NCBI RefSeq assembly: GCF_964340395.1
Contig: NC_135559.1
Location: 23,604,964 to 23,668,963 of the forward strand
Length of the DNA stretch: 64,000 bases
Origin: Glandiceps talaboti
Taxonomy: Eukaryota > Hemichordata > Enteropneusta > Spengelidae
Direction: 5' to 3'
Position 1 is the stretch's first letter. Every line of letters starts with the position of its first letter. The notes below the pieces were generated by a model. It searched no databases. It saw only the letters and a list, made by a program, of their open reading frames with translations, and was not told where the DNA came from. The translations under genes and the position numbers were made by a program. Positions 52,701-59,000 of the stretch are shown piece by piece.

Positions 52701-55700
52701 GTAAACCAATACTAGGTTAGATTTATATGTACAATGTAGACTTATGGTAAACCAATACTAGGTTAGATTTATATGTACAATGTAGACTTATGGTAAACCA
52801 ATACTAGGTTAGATTTATATGTACAATGTAGACTTATGGTAAACCAATACTAGGTTAGATTTATATGTCATATAAATCTAACCTAGTATTGGTTTACCAT
52901 AAGTCTACATTGTACATATAAATCTAACCTAGTATTGGTTTACCATAAGTCTACATTGTACATATAAATCTAACCTAGTATTGGTTTACCATAAGTCTAC
53001 ATTGTACATATAAATCTAACCTAGTATTGGTTTACCATAAGTCTACATTATACATATAAATCTAACCTAGTATTGGTTTACCATAAGTCTACATTATACA
53101 TATAAATCTAACCTAGTATTGGTTTACCATAAGTCTACATTGTACATATAAATCTAACCTAGTATTGGTTTACCATAAGTCTACATTGTACATATAAATC
53201 TAACCTAGTATTGGTTTACCATAAGTCTACATTGTACATATAAATCTAACCTAGTATTGGTTTACCATAAGTCTACATTGTACATATAAATCTAACCTAG
53301 TATTGGTTTACCATAAGTCTACATTATACATATAAATCTAATCTAGTATTGGTTTACCATAAGTCTACATTATACATATAAATCTAACCTAGTATTGGTT
53401 TACCATAAGTCTACATTATACATATAAATCTAACCTAGTATTGGTTTACCATAAGTCTACATTGTACATATAAATCTAACCTAGTATTGGTTTACCATAA
53501 GTCTACATTGTACATATAAATCTAACCTAGTATTGGTTTACCATAAGTCTACATTATACATATAAATCTAACCTAGTATTGGTTTACCATAAGTCTACAT
53601 TATACATATAAATCTAACCTAGTATTGGTTTACCATAAGTCTACATTGTACATATAAATCTAACCTAGTATTGGTTTACCATAAGTCTACATTATACATA
53701 TAAATCTAACCTAGTATTGGTTTACCATAAGTCTACATTGTACATATAAATCTAACCTAGTATTAGTTTACCATAAGTCTACATTATACATATAAATCTA
53801 ACCTAGTATTGGTTTACCATAAGTCTACATTGTACATATAAATCTAACCTAGTATTGGTTTACCATAAGTCTACATTGTACATATAAATCTAACCTAGTA
53901 TTGGTTTACCATAAGTCTACATTATACATATAAATCTAACCTAGTATTGGTTTACCATAAGTCTACATTATACATATAAATCTAACCTAGTATTGGTTTA
54001 CCATAAGTCTACATTATACATATAAATCTAACCTAGTATTGGTTTACCATAAGTCTACATTATACATATAAATCTAACCTAGTATTGGTTTACCATAAGT
54101 CTACATTGTACATATAAATCTAACCTAGTATTGGTTTACCATAAGTCTACATTATACATATAAATCTAACCTAGTATTGGTTTACCATAAGTCTACATTG
54201 TACATATAAATCTAACCTAGTATTGGTTTACCATAAGTCTACATTATACATATAAATCTAACCTAGTATTGGTTTACCATAAGTCTACATTATACATATA
54301 AATCTAACCTAGTATTGGTTTACCATAAGTCTACATTGTACATATAAATCTAACCTAGTATTGGTTTACCATAAGTCTACATTGTACATATAAATCTAAC
54401 CTAGTATTGGTTTACCATAAGTCTACATTGTACATATAAATCTAACCTAGTATTGGTTTACCATAAGTCTACATTGTACATATAAATCTAACCTAGTATT
54501 GGTTTACCATAAGTCTACATTGTACATATAAATCTAACCTAGTATTGGTTTACCATAAGTCTACATTATACATATAAATCTAACCTAGTATTGGTTTACC
54601 ATAAGTCTACATTATACATATAAATCTAACCTAGTATTGGTTTACCATAAGTCTACATTGTACATATAAATCTAACCTAGTATTGGTTTACCATAAGTCT
54701 ACATTGTACATATAAATCTAACCTAGTATTGGTTTACCATAAGTCTACATTATACATATAAATCTAACCTAGTATTGGTTTACCATAAGTCTACATTATA
54801 CATATAAATCTAACCTAGTATTGGTTTACCATAAGTCTACATTGTACATATAAATCTAACCTAGTATTGGTTTACCATAAGTCTACATTATACATATAAA
54901 TCTAACCTAGTATTGGTTTACCATAAGTCTACATTGTACATATAAATCTAACCTAGTATTGGTTTACCATAAGTCTACATTATACATATAAATCTAACCT
55001 AGTATTGGTTTACCATAAGTCTACATTGTACATATAAATCTAACCTAGTATTGGTTTACCATAAGTCTACATTGTACATATAAATCTAACCTAGTATTGG
55101 TTTACCATAAGTCTACATTATACATATAAATCTAACCTAGTATTGGTTTACCATAAGTCTACATTGTACATATAAATCTAACCTAGTATTGGTTTACCAT
55201 AAGTCTACATTGTACATATAAATCTAACCTAGTATTGGTTTACCATAAGTCTACATTGTACATATAAATCTAACCTAGTATTGGTTTACCATAAGTCTAC
55301 ATTGTACATATAAATCTAACCTAGTATTGGTTTACCATAAGTCTACATTATACATATAAATCTAACCTAGTATTGGTTTACCATAAGTCTACATTGTACA
55401 TATAAATCTAACCTAGTATTGGTTTACCATAAGTCTACATTGTACATATAAATCTAACCTAGTATTGGTTTACCATAAGTCTACATTGTACATATAAATC
55501 TAACCTAGTATTGGTTTACCATAAGTCTACATTATACATATAAATCTAACCTAGTATTGGTTTACCATAAGTCTACATTATACATATAAATCTAACCTAG
55601 TATTGGTTTACCATAAGTCTACATTATACATATAAATCTAACCTAGTATTGGTTTACCATAAGTCTACATTGTACATATAAATCTAACCTAGTATTGGTT

Positions 55701-56575
55701 TACCATAAGTCTACATTGTACATATAAATCTAACCTAGTATTGGTTTACCATAAGTCTACATTATACATATAAATCTAACCTAGTATTGGTTTACCATAA
55801 GTCTACATTGTACATATAAATCTAACCTAGTATTGGTTTACCATAAGTCTACATTGTACATATAAATCTAACCTAGTATTGGTTTACCATAAGTCTACAT
55901 TGTACATACACTAAACCAAGTCAAATTGGTATTAGAAATCTTCTGATCTGGAATTGGTACTAAACCATTCAATAGAAAATGCTACAATTGAAATATGTAC
56001 AACATCTTTGATAGTTTATTTGTACACATAAATCTACCATTACCTTTCAACAAGGCTATTTTAATAGATATTATTGCTGTTTTCTGTAGAATTAAATTTT
56101 GATGAACAGTTTCATAATTACGAATTTTTTTTCTCTCCAGTGTCTTAGCATACAAACTGCATTGTATGGGAGTAACCACAAGAAAACTAAAAATACCCAA
56201 CAGACTGTGGAGATGCTCCTTCAGTAAGTAAACATTTACAGTGATCAGTGCCCTCTAGTGGTACATTATAGCACTTTGTCAAAAAAATGAAAGAGAAATT
56301 CACTGTAAAGTTGTACTAGCTACAACTAGGACATGTGTTCGAAAATATTTTGTAGGTACAATAACTTCTCATTGATTTGTACCCAATCAACAGTATTACA
56401 TTACACCTGTGGGTAAATAGATTTTTATGTCTGTAGCCAAAAATAGTGCCCTCAACGGCGATCATGCTTTCAACCTGTTTCTGTACTGCTCATGGATAAC
56501 ATTGACCACTGATTAACATGTACAATGTCTAATTATTGGTAATTTAACAATGAATATATTGTGGTTGTCTGATCA

Positions 56576-56637
<62 letters not shown>

Positions 56638-58268
56638 AAAGAACTTAAAGTCAAAAACCACTGGACCAATTCCCATGATATTTGATGTGTATATTACCTT
56701 GGGTGTGTAGGTTGGAATTGTTCAAATCAAAATGATCTTATCACTGGTGTGTGATTTTTGGTCAAAAAAGTTAAACTCCCAAACTACTGGGCAGATTGGC
56801 CTGAAAGTTGGTAGGAATAACCTTGGGGATTGTTTAGTTTAAGAAATGTTCATGACGTGATGATCCCATCAGTGATAAATTAGGACTAAAATGTGTCATT
56901 TTGGTCAAAAATCTATAATTCCAAAATTACTGAGCAGATGTGGCTGAGATGTAGGGTGTTTGGATTAACATCTATTCTTGATATAATGATCTCATCAGTG
57001 ATATGCAAATTAGGGCTAAAAGTGTGTCTTTTTGGTCAAAACTCTATAATTCCAAAACTACTCAGCAGATTGGGATGAAATTGAATGCGGATGCCTATAG
57101 GGATGTGTATATTAAGATGTAGTCACAATATGATCATTCCATCAGCAATATGCAAATTAGGTCTAAAAATCTAAATTTTGGTCAAAAATTTATGTCTTGA
57201 AAACTACATGGTGAATGGGGCTGAAACCTAATATGGTTGTTAGGTATTATCTGCAGTGTTTGTTGAAAACATTTTGACACAACTGGCATAACCCTTGGCA
57301 ACAGTGAAGTGATAATGCATATTACAAGGATAACAAAAGGAGTGGGTAGGTAAATGAATAAAGAATAAAAAAAATGTGTTAATATACTATTTTTAGTGGT
57401 CTATCTTTGGGTATTTGATGAAAAAAATGTCAGAGTTGCAGCCAGTGAAGGTTTAAAAGCAAAGCAATAGAGAATGTTGGTACTTGTAAAGTATTTGTTT
57501 CATTATAAAGTATGAGTTATTATTTGACAACACACAAAGTATATAGAAGTATGGCAGAACTTTGAATAGAAGACGGTACACTTAGCAATAATAACAAGAC
57601 AGAACAGTGGAAGATAAAAACACAAACAAAAAGTGATGGTTAAAAGGGAAACATATAGGCAAGGCTGTTCATATCTTACTTGCATTATGGTTAGATGACC
57701 TAGAAAAGTCTATTTTACCAATCATACGTCATTCAAGTTCTCTGAAATAGTGTTATCAAAAGAACAAGTCTGATCTAGAAGAAACCCTCTGTACACTGGG
57801 CAAAGCATGCTGGGATACAAACATACATGTGGAGGAACTCTGAAGCCATTAAAAAACGTACTCTGACTAAAGCAACTCATGAATATTCAATGTGCATTTG
57901 TTCCATATTTATAAGACTATCCCTGTGAGACGATGTGTGATCACTATAATAATAGCTGCCACTAAACAATGGACAGCCAGGTATTTTCACTTTGTATTTC
58001 TTCTTGGCAATCATGTGTAATGTAAGTTATGTAAATTCATAAAATGACTCTCTACAACCCAAAGTTTACAAAAATGTCTTTGTTTGATTGAGTGGCACCC
58101 CCCTTTAATGTATTGTCAAATTACTATCCTGTTTATCTTTTATGTTTCAGATCTCCTTCTCTAGCTGCACAGAATGCCAAATCAAAGGAAGGACAGCTGA
58201 AAAGTAGACCAAGATTCAATGCTACTGTAGGGAGAAGTGCTCCAATAGGTGTAAATAAGGCTTCTTAA
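13043..58268 (+). CDS. TTC23: TTC23-like tetratricopeptide protein, 12 coding exons
   Basis: Coding exons: 13043-13179, 24177-24330, 24677-24800, 25577-25733, 27823-27948, 29196-29322, 31510-31592, 37359-37444, 41064-41191, 41565-41714, 56141-56223, 58151-58268. The total is 1,473 nt, giving 490 residues plus stop, with every junction in phase; human TTC23 is about 450 residues. The N-terminal 97 residues are acidic then basic and look disordered ([29 protein letters not shown]). From residue ~98 onward TPR-type helices follow: RAIRELIRC and [14 protein letters not shown] (98-138), [16 protein letters not shown] (~189-204), [18 protein letters not shown] (~248-265), [19 protein letters not shown] (~334-352), and [17 protein letters not shown] (~413-429). 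From established knowledge, vertebrate TTC23 is a ciliary protein linked to the EVC-EVC2 zone and Hedgehog signalling. I infer the same here. TTC23L-type orthology is the alternative. The start is the first in-frame ATG, with A at -3 and G at +4. Confidence 0.9.
13180..13226. other. Start of intron 1
   Basis: Donor GTGAGATG, then short AT-rich sequence before the LINE fragment. Confidence 0.5.
13227..14095 (+). pseudogene. LINE fragment, end of reverse transcriptase and beyond
   Basis: Readable in shifting frames: [19 protein letters not shown] near 13240-13300, [17 protein letters not shown] at 13502-13555, [14 protein letters not shown] near 13610-13650, and SIIKNPLHR near 14060-14090. These are the thumb/connection part of a non-LTR retrotransposon polyprotein. 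Stops and frameshifts occur at about 13370 and 13729. It is truncated on both sides: the 3' side ends abruptly in the ATCT-type microsatellite. It lies in intron 1 in the sense orientation. Confidence 0.82.
14096..14930. repeat. Imperfect (ATCTAC/ATCTAT)n array
   Basis: Six-base units ATCTAC and ATCTAT with ATCTTC interruptions, organised in larger blocks of about 70-80 bp around TATATCTAAATCTATATT. All open frames here (Ser/Ile/Tyr/Leu repeats) are periodicity artefacts. Confidence 0.93.
14931..15296 (+). mobile_element. tRNA-derived SINE
   Basis: A tRNA-like head carries a box A-like TGGGTGAATGG (14944-14954) and a box B GGTTCGAGCC (14988-14997) spaced as in tRNA genes. A tRNA-unrelated body follows, with a 3' tail GCGCTATATAAGAACCC followed by (ATT)n at about 15284-15296. 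The element interrupts the ATCTAT array, which resumes on its right side, so the insertion is younger than the array. It is not a functional tRNA gene: the acceptor stem does not close. The tail resembles one widespread in animal SINEs and LINEs; family assignment needs a library search. Confidence 0.85.
15297..15531. repeat. Resumed microsatellite and proto-satellite units
   Basis: The ATCTAT array continues to about 15385. Two 66-bp copies of a sequence with ACATTTTTTACATTTAACCC and GTTTTACATTTTTTAAAG follow at about 15416-15526; they share the TTGCACGAAATACATT phrase with the satellite that follows. Confidence 0.6.
15532..22640. repeat. 7-kb satellite-like array (~83-155-bp monomers)
   Basis: Each monomer has a constant part (AAGCTACCCGGACCATCGCC, GAATAGAATGTATTTCGTGC, AACTCTAGAATG) and a variable run of the 9-mer GTATTAAAT with one GCATTAAAT, usually 3-5 nine-mers and up to about nine. 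Orientation is plus at 15532-15740, reversed at about 15740-16640, and plus again to 22640. Some reversed monomers near 15760-15910 carry a different box (GGAGACGGTACGGGACC). Marker variants (CATCTCCGACG, GTTACTCGG, CATGACCGAG) recur about 2,545 bp apart, showing a higher-order repeat. No coding frame exists. Confidence 0.95.
22641..23176. other. Intron 1, unique stretch
   Basis: Decayed satellite fragments run to about 22730, then AT-rich sequence with a short (CATC)n run at about 23009-23030. No exon seen. Confidence 0.4.
23177..24155. repeat. 42-bp minisatellite, ~23 units, next to exon 2
   Basis: Units start AAATCACATAGATCACTGTA and continue CATGAATGTTTTAACC. Units are constant at 42 bp except for one 7-nt insertion near 23788. 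Because 42 is divisible by three, frames stay open on both strands (374- and 220-codon frames); these are not genes. The array stops 22 bp before exon 2, and the acceptor region TTATTTAACCAAACAG resembles the TTTTAACCATACATA part of the unit. Confidence 0.95.
24177..24330 (+). CDS. TTC23: TTC23-like exon 2
   Basis: Acceptor AACCAAACAG, donor GTAAGTATG. It completes the codon split after exon 1 and ends in phase 0. It encodes an acidic run (TSEEEEP), then a basic run ([22 protein letters not shown]). This low-complexity N-terminal part is likely disordered, and the basic run could serve as a localisation signal (inference). Confidence 0.85.
24331..24676. other. Intron 2 with a two-copy repeat
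   Basis: A ~75-bp segment with GGGCTGTATGC and ATTCCTAAAAT occurs twice (about 24412-24480 and 24490-24555), the first with a G11 run. The acceptor is TTTGTTCTCCAG. Confidence 0.6.
24677..24800 (+). CDS. TTC23: TTC23-like exon 3
   Basis: Phase 0 to phase 1, with donor GTTTGT. It encodes [15 protein letters not shown] and [19 protein letters not shown]. This is the most characteristic segment of the TTC23 family (TPR helices with the YG-x-HW-x-LA pattern) and was the basis for naming the gene. Confidence 0.92.
24953..25090. mobile_element. Near-perfect 138-bp hairpin element
   Basis: The left arm, GGCAATATCACAATTTAATG and onward to about 25013, is repeated as its reverse complement at 25024-25090, ending GATATTGCC. 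That gives a stem of about 60 bp around a ~10-nt loop (GAAGGTGAGG). Mismatches are few (an extra AAT near 25079, a C-to-A change near 25029). It lies in intron 3. No clear target duplication was seen. The related phrase GGCAATATCAC also appears at about 25433. It is a MITE-like foldback or a recent inverted duplication. Confidence 0.82.
25091..25576. other. Rest of intron 3
   Basis: AT-rich with scattered GGCAATA phrases (about 25398, 25433 and 25451) related to the hairpin element. Acceptor TTTTATATTACAG. No gene. Confidence 0.4.
25577..25733 (+). CDS. TTC23: TTC23-like exon 4
   Basis: Encodes [35 protein letters not shown] and LTMMKK. It ends in phase 2 directly before ATATCCTTTA, a minor-spliceosome donor. 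No GT donor is available here, and reading on gives a stop nine bases later, so the AT-AC junction is required to connect to exon 5. Confidence 0.9.
25734..27822 (+). other. U12-type AT-AC intron 4
   Basis: The donor ATATCCTTT (25734-25742) matches the U12 5' splice consensus. The branch-site candidate TTCCATGAC (27801-27809) differs at one base from TTCCTTGAC and lies about 14 nt before the terminal AC (27821-27822). The join gives AAG-AA|A-TAT-CCA, i.e. KKYPEAEH, a smooth TPR helix. The intron is filled by the 26-bp array. Confidence 0.88.
25937..27715. repeat. 26-bp minisatellite with donor-like GGTAAG, ~68 units
   Basis: The unit is GGTAAGATATTGGTCACAGT plus CAGGGT. Common variants are GATGTTGG and CACAGCCAGG, and an irregular unit GGTAAGTCAGTCACAGG recurs. 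Every unit carries a GGTAAG match to the U1-type donor. It sits wholly inside the U12 intron 4. Confidence 0.95.
27823..27948 (+). CDS. TTC23: TTC23-like exon 5
   Basis: U12 acceptor at its 5' end, major-class GTAAGTATG donor at its 3' end; 126 nt, so a multiple of three. It encodes [14 protein letters not shown] and [14 protein letters not shown]. Its final 12 nt are the first part of the 36-bp tandem repeat that follows. Confidence 0.9.
27937..28296 (+). repeat. 36-bp tandem repeat of the exon 5 splice donor, 10 units
   Basis: Each unit is AGCACTGGGCAA, then GTAAGTATGACATATC and TACACTAT: the last 12 nt of exon 5 plus 24 nt of intron. Ten units of exactly 36 bp differ only at GTATGAC versus GTATAAC. 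The first unit contains the real donor. Using any later donor would read AAG-TAA and stop the protein after ALGK. The 224-codon frame crossing this array is an artefact of the 36-bp period. Confidence 0.95.
28297..28534. repeat. (GT)n microsatellite, head of a dispersed repeat
   Basis: AGTGCTATAGGC followed by a long GT run with TCTGTCTG interruptions. The same order (AGTGCTATAGGG, then GT run) occurs at about 32030-32100, so the microsatellite belongs to a dispersed family. Confidence 0.75.
28535..28846. other. Intron 5, unique stretch
   Basis: No exon or recognisable repeat seen. Confidence 0.35.
28847..29165 (-). pseudogene. LINE 3' end on the minus strand
   Basis: Read on the minus strand: [15 protein letters not shown], then [20 protein letters not shown] and [10 protein letters not shown], the C-terminal tail of a CR1/Jockey-type LINE. 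It ends in AATAAA and a (TGAA)n tail near 28847-28862. It is 5' truncated and lies antisense in intron 5. Confidence 0.75.
29196..29322 (+). CDS. TTC23: TTC23-like exon 6
   Basis: Acceptor TTTATTTTACAG (U2 type). It encodes [27 protein letters not shown] and VYQDLGR. It ends in phase 0 before ATATCCTTTA, a second U12 donor. Exon 6 therefore has a major-class acceptor and a minor-class donor, the mirror of exon 5. Confidence 0.9.
29415..30930 (+). repeat. Dispersed repeat with 32-bp TCTGTCCATC array
   Basis: Opens with CCCCCTTCCCCAGGGGGAGG, then a 32-bp tandem part at about 29455-29690 (CATCTGTGCATCAGTCCGTC units). Diverged modules follow, each containing 'GGCCATATTTGTAG'-like and GACCTTGACCTTGAAAGTCA-like phrases (about 29750, 30045, 30520 and 30790). 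No coding content; frames over the 32-bp part are artefacts. Confidence 0.7.
31112..31310. repeat. 17-bp minisatellite, ~12 units
   Basis: Unit GACTTTGTTGGACAGAT with AGAT/AAAT variants. Since 17 is not a multiple of three, three units make a 51-nt reading cycle, and the minus strand shows the same 17-residue peptide ([12 protein letters not shown]...) in all three frames. It lies in U12 intron 6. Confidence 0.94.
31510..31592 (+). CDS. TTC23: TTC23-like exon 7
   Basis: Encodes [18 protein letters not shown] and LQAHSIAT, a family-typical helix pair. U12 acceptor (AC) and U2 donor GTAAGC; ends in phase 2. Confidence 0.9.
31593..32029. other. Intron 7, first part
   Basis: AT-rich sequence without recognisable exon or repeat. 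Confidence 0.35.
32030..32700. repeat. Dispersed repeat family member
   Basis: GT run, then AACTTAAAGTTAAAAACCG, 'GGGCTGAAATTTGGGTG'-like phrases repeated in diverged modules, and ATATGCAAATTAGG near 32486. The same order of phrases occurs at 37550-38030, 39680-40360, 56579-57380 and 58731-59000. No coding region seen. Confidence 0.75.
32701..33019. other. Intron 7 spacer
   Basis: AT-rich with many TGATCA/ATCATGATC-like palindromic words and a G12 run at about 32961. The target duplication of the LINE, AAGTTATACT, is at 33010-33019. Confidence 0.5.
33020..35116 (+). pseudogene. 5'-truncated L1/Tx1-like LINE with target duplication
   Basis: Reverse-transcriptase part: KKAFDTV at the truncation point, [15 protein letters not shown] (~33177-33221), FADD (~33317), then [16 protein letters not shown] (~33601-33648). 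A C-terminal C-x2-C-x8-H-x4-C knuckle [18 protein letters not shown] lies at about 34579-34632. Three one-base frameshifts break the frame (about 33411, 34038 and 34461), so it is dead. It ends in a poly-A tail. The 10-bp direct repeat AAGTTATACT flanks it at 33010-33019 and 35117-35126, marking target-primed insertion. Clade assignment (L1/Tx1) rests on the RQGDPLSP...KLSLIGK pattern. It is in sense orientation in intron 7. Confidence 0.92.
35127..35535. other. Intron 7 spacer
   Basis: No exon or clear repeat seen. Confidence 0.35.
35536..35808. repeat. 65-bp tandem repeat, ~4.2 units
   Basis: Units start at 35536, 35601, 35666, 35731 and 35796 and contain TATCTTATGTAGACTTGATG and ACCGAGCTAGCTCT. 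They are near identical except GCTGTATATT versus GATGTACATT at the start. Confidence 0.93.
35937..37281. repeat. Composite 36/49-bp minisatellite
   Basis: The basic unit is AATGGACCAATGTCACACAC plus TGATCACTACACATCC (36 bp). In many places a 13-bp insert AAACTCTCGGACC makes a 49-bp unit. Because 36 is divisible by three but 13 is not, the open frame shifts at each insert, producing many staggered frames. The array ends 77 bp before exon 8. Each unit carries CCAAT. Confidence 0.95.
37359..37444 (+). CDS. TTC23: TTC23-like exon 8
   Basis: Acceptor TTAAAATTACAG, donor GTGAGT. It encodes [19 protein letters not shown] and AEADTEETE. Phase 2 in, phase 1 out. Confidence 0.88.
37550..38030. repeat. 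(GT)n and dispersed repeat family member
   Basis: GT run at about 37560-37688 passing into a GCGTGC run at 37690-37745, then AACGACTTAAAGTC, CCTGAAATTTGGTGG and ATATGCAAATATGC. Same family as 32030-32700. Confidence 0.75.
38031..38631. other. Intron 8, unique stretch
   Basis: AT-rich; no exon or repeat recognised. Confidence 0.35.
38632..38845. repeat. Three direct copies and one inverted copy of a ~60-bp unit
   Basis: TAGTCTAGTTCCTGACGACC and TTCATACATTACTAGTC occur in direct order at about 38632, 38690 and 38749. A reverse-complement copy runs from about 38791 (TATTATGAAGATAATGTAG) to GAACTAGACTA near 38843. The last direct and inverted copies face each other, so they can form a hairpin. 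Confidence 0.8.
38846..39679. other. Intron 8, unique stretch
   Basis: AT-rich; minus-strand frames at 39134-39352 and 39365-39592 have no recognisable domain. Nothing supportable. Confidence 0.35.
39680..40360. repeat. Dispersed repeat family member with three 3' modules
   Basis: GGGCTGAAATTTAATGG and GGTGAGATGTTTCTAGAAGT phrases, then three diverged ~95-bp modules each with ATGCAAATAT and CTAGCAA (about 40023, 40125 and 40221). Same family as 32030, 56579 and 58731. Confidence 0.75.
40394..40510. mobile_element. 99-bp inverted-repeat element with 9-bp target duplication
   Basis: The element occupies 40403-40501, with ends TAGACTGTAAG and CTTACAGACTA (one mismatch in 11). Internal GCCCTCACC faces TTTGAGGGC. 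The perfect 9-bp repeat AATATAGAC flanks it at 40394-40402 and 40502-40510. Same family as 5835-5931, inserted at an unrelated target. It has no coding capacity. Confidence 0.9.
40511..41063. other. Intron 8, last part
   Basis: AT-rich; the 185-codon frame crossing the inverted-repeat element has no domain and is rejected. Acceptor ATTAACTTAG. Confidence 0.4.
41064..41191 (+). CDS. TTC23: TTC23-like exon 9
   Basis: Encodes [35 protein letters not shown] and RTDRTE. The HGPHHGKT phrase is typical of kinesin-light-chain-type TPRs. Phase 1 in, phase 0 out; donor GTAAGG. Confidence 0.92.
41192..41564. other. Intron 9
   Basis: AT-rich 373-bp intron with GTAAGG donor and AACAATTGTAG acceptor. Nothing else seen. 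Confidence 0.5.
41565..41714 (+). CDS. TTC23: TTC23-like exon 10
   Basis: Encodes [34 protein letters not shown] and [13 protein letters not shown]. Phase 0 on both sides, 150 nt, donor GTAGGT. It is followed by the 14.4-kb intron 10. Confidence 0.92.
41940..42300. repeat. 44-bp minisatellite, ~7 units (left block)
   Basis: Unit AGGTATCTGACATGCTAACA plus ATAACATAGATTCCACCCCA and CCCC. One unit near 42113 has lost several bases. The same repeat in the same orientation resumes at about 50914-51092, beyond the 46-bp array. Confidence 0.92.
42301..43527. other. Intron 10 spacer
   Basis: Contains several diverged phrases around CAGCTATGTGTAC, ACAGCCATGTACCAG and GCTGTAACA, suggesting an old decayed tandem array. 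No exon seen. Confidence 0.4.
43528..50898. repeat. 46-bp array A, 160 units without net length change
   Basis: Unit GTATATAAACTAGGATATGT plus ACATCCTAACACTAGGATAT and GGCCTT. The first GTATATAAAC is at 43551 and the last at 50865: exactly 159 periods of 46. Variation is by substitution only: GATAT/GATGT at two places and AACAC/AGCAC/AGTGC/AGTAC in the link. Each unit has TATATAAA and a potential hairpin CTAGGAT...ATCCTAG. No long frame exists because 46 is not divisible by three. Confidence 0.97.
50914..51092. repeat. 44-bp minisatellite, right block
   Basis: Three to four units of the same 44-bp repeat as 41940-42300, with ATCCCACC variants. Between array A and this block is GTGCAAGGTTCCCTGTGT (50893-50910), the reverse complement of ACACAGGGAACCTTGCAC at about 42307-42324. 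Confidence 0.9.
51093..51350. other. Intron 10 spacer between arrays
   Basis: AT-rich unique sequence; nothing recognised. Confidence 0.4.
51351..55910. repeat. 46-bp array B, 99 units with an inverted block
   Basis: Unit AATCTAACCTAGTATTGGTT plus TACCATAAGTCTACATTGTA and CATATA. There are 24 units to about 52449, then 9 units in reverse orientation (52450-52868), then 66 plus-orientation units to 55910. Spacing is exactly 46 bp within each block (51351 to 52409 is 23 periods; 52875 to 55865 is 65 periods). The main variable site is ATTGTACAT versus ATTATACAT. The sequence appears unrelated to array A. Confidence 0.97.
56141..56223 (+). CDS. TTC23: TTC23-like exon 11
   Basis: Acceptor TTTTCTCTCCAG, donor GTAAGT. 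It encodes [19 protein letters not shown] and QTVEMLL; joined to exon 10 it gives the [23 protein letters not shown]. Phase 0 in, phase 2 out. Confidence 0.92.
56224..56578. other. Intron 11, first part
   Basis: AT-rich unique sequence; nothing recognised. Confidence 0.35.
56579..57380. repeat. Longest dispersed repeat family member
   Basis: GT run (56581-56636), AACTTAAAGTCAAAAACCAC, then at least three diverged ~120-bp modules each with CTGAGCAGAT/GGGCAGATTGG-like phrases and ATATGCAAATTAGG (57002, 57149). It ends with the 'GACACAACTGGC...GGCAACAG' tail also seen at 39900 and 58850. Confidence 0.8.
57381..58150. other. Intron 11, last part
   Basis: AT-rich. Includes CAAAGCATGCTGGGATA at about 57801-57817, close to the ZNF143/Staf-type motif. 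Acceptor TTTTATGTTTCAG. Confidence 0.4.
58151..58268 (+). CDS. TTC23: TTC23-like exon 12 (terminal)
   Basis: Encodes [31 protein letters not shown] and GVNKAS, then TAA at 58266-58268. Low-complexity basic C-terminal tail, likely disordered. Confidence 0.9.
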
Positions 58269-58730
58269 TCACTGAGCACTTCACAACAAGAAATTGTGCG
58301 AAGGACTTTCACTGGAACACTGTACTCACAATGTTGGTACCAGTGATAGAATTGTACCACCTAGGTGTGTCATAAAAATAACAGTCATTTGATACTTGGT
58401 TGAAATAGAATTATACCACCTAGGTGCGTCATAAAAATAAGTCATTTAATATTTGGATGACACCACTTTAAATCTACAAGCTACATATGTACCGGTATTA
58501 CTGAAGATGTGTAGGGGAGTAAGTCTACCTTCTTGTTCTATTTTAACCCTCAAACTTGAAGTAAAATGCTATAATATTTTTTGCAATTACCAAGTATTCA
58601 AGTTTTGATGATTAAGTAAAGATTAGTGTCTTTTTTATGAAAAACTTGAGAAGAAAATGACCACAAGATATGATAAATTTGAAACAAAGATATGAAATAA
58701 TGATTACTTGATAAAAAATACTTGATTTTG
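58269..58730 (+). other. 3' flank / untranslated region with a two-copy repeat
   Basis: A ~60-bp unit with ACCACCTAGGTG and CATAAAAATAA occurs twice (about 58355-58412 and 58415-58468). No canonical AATAAA was found in the first 450 bp; an AGTAAA variant lies at about 58615. The transcript end is therefore not placed. Confidence 0.5.
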
Positions 58731-59000
58731 AAATTATGTAAATGTTTAAGTATTTTACAAAGATTAAATGATGAATGGGACTGAAACTTGGTAGAGATGT
58801 TTCTGAATGTTCTGATGGTGTCATTCTGCAGTTATTGTTCAAAACAGTTGACACAACTAGCCCTAGCAACCATGACCACGCCCTTAGCAACAGTAAAATG
58901 GTGCATATTACAAATATAATAACAGATGAAATAGGCATGTGAGTAAAGATTCAAAAAATGTATGACAATATGCCTAGCAACATTAGTGCTGTTTTTTTTT
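58731..59000. repeat. Dispersed repeat family member (3' part)
   Basis: ATGGGACTGAAACTTGGTAG, GACACAACTAGCCCTAGCAA and ACCACGCCCTTAGCAAC; corresponds to the 3' half of the 56579 and 39680 copies. Confidence 0.72.
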
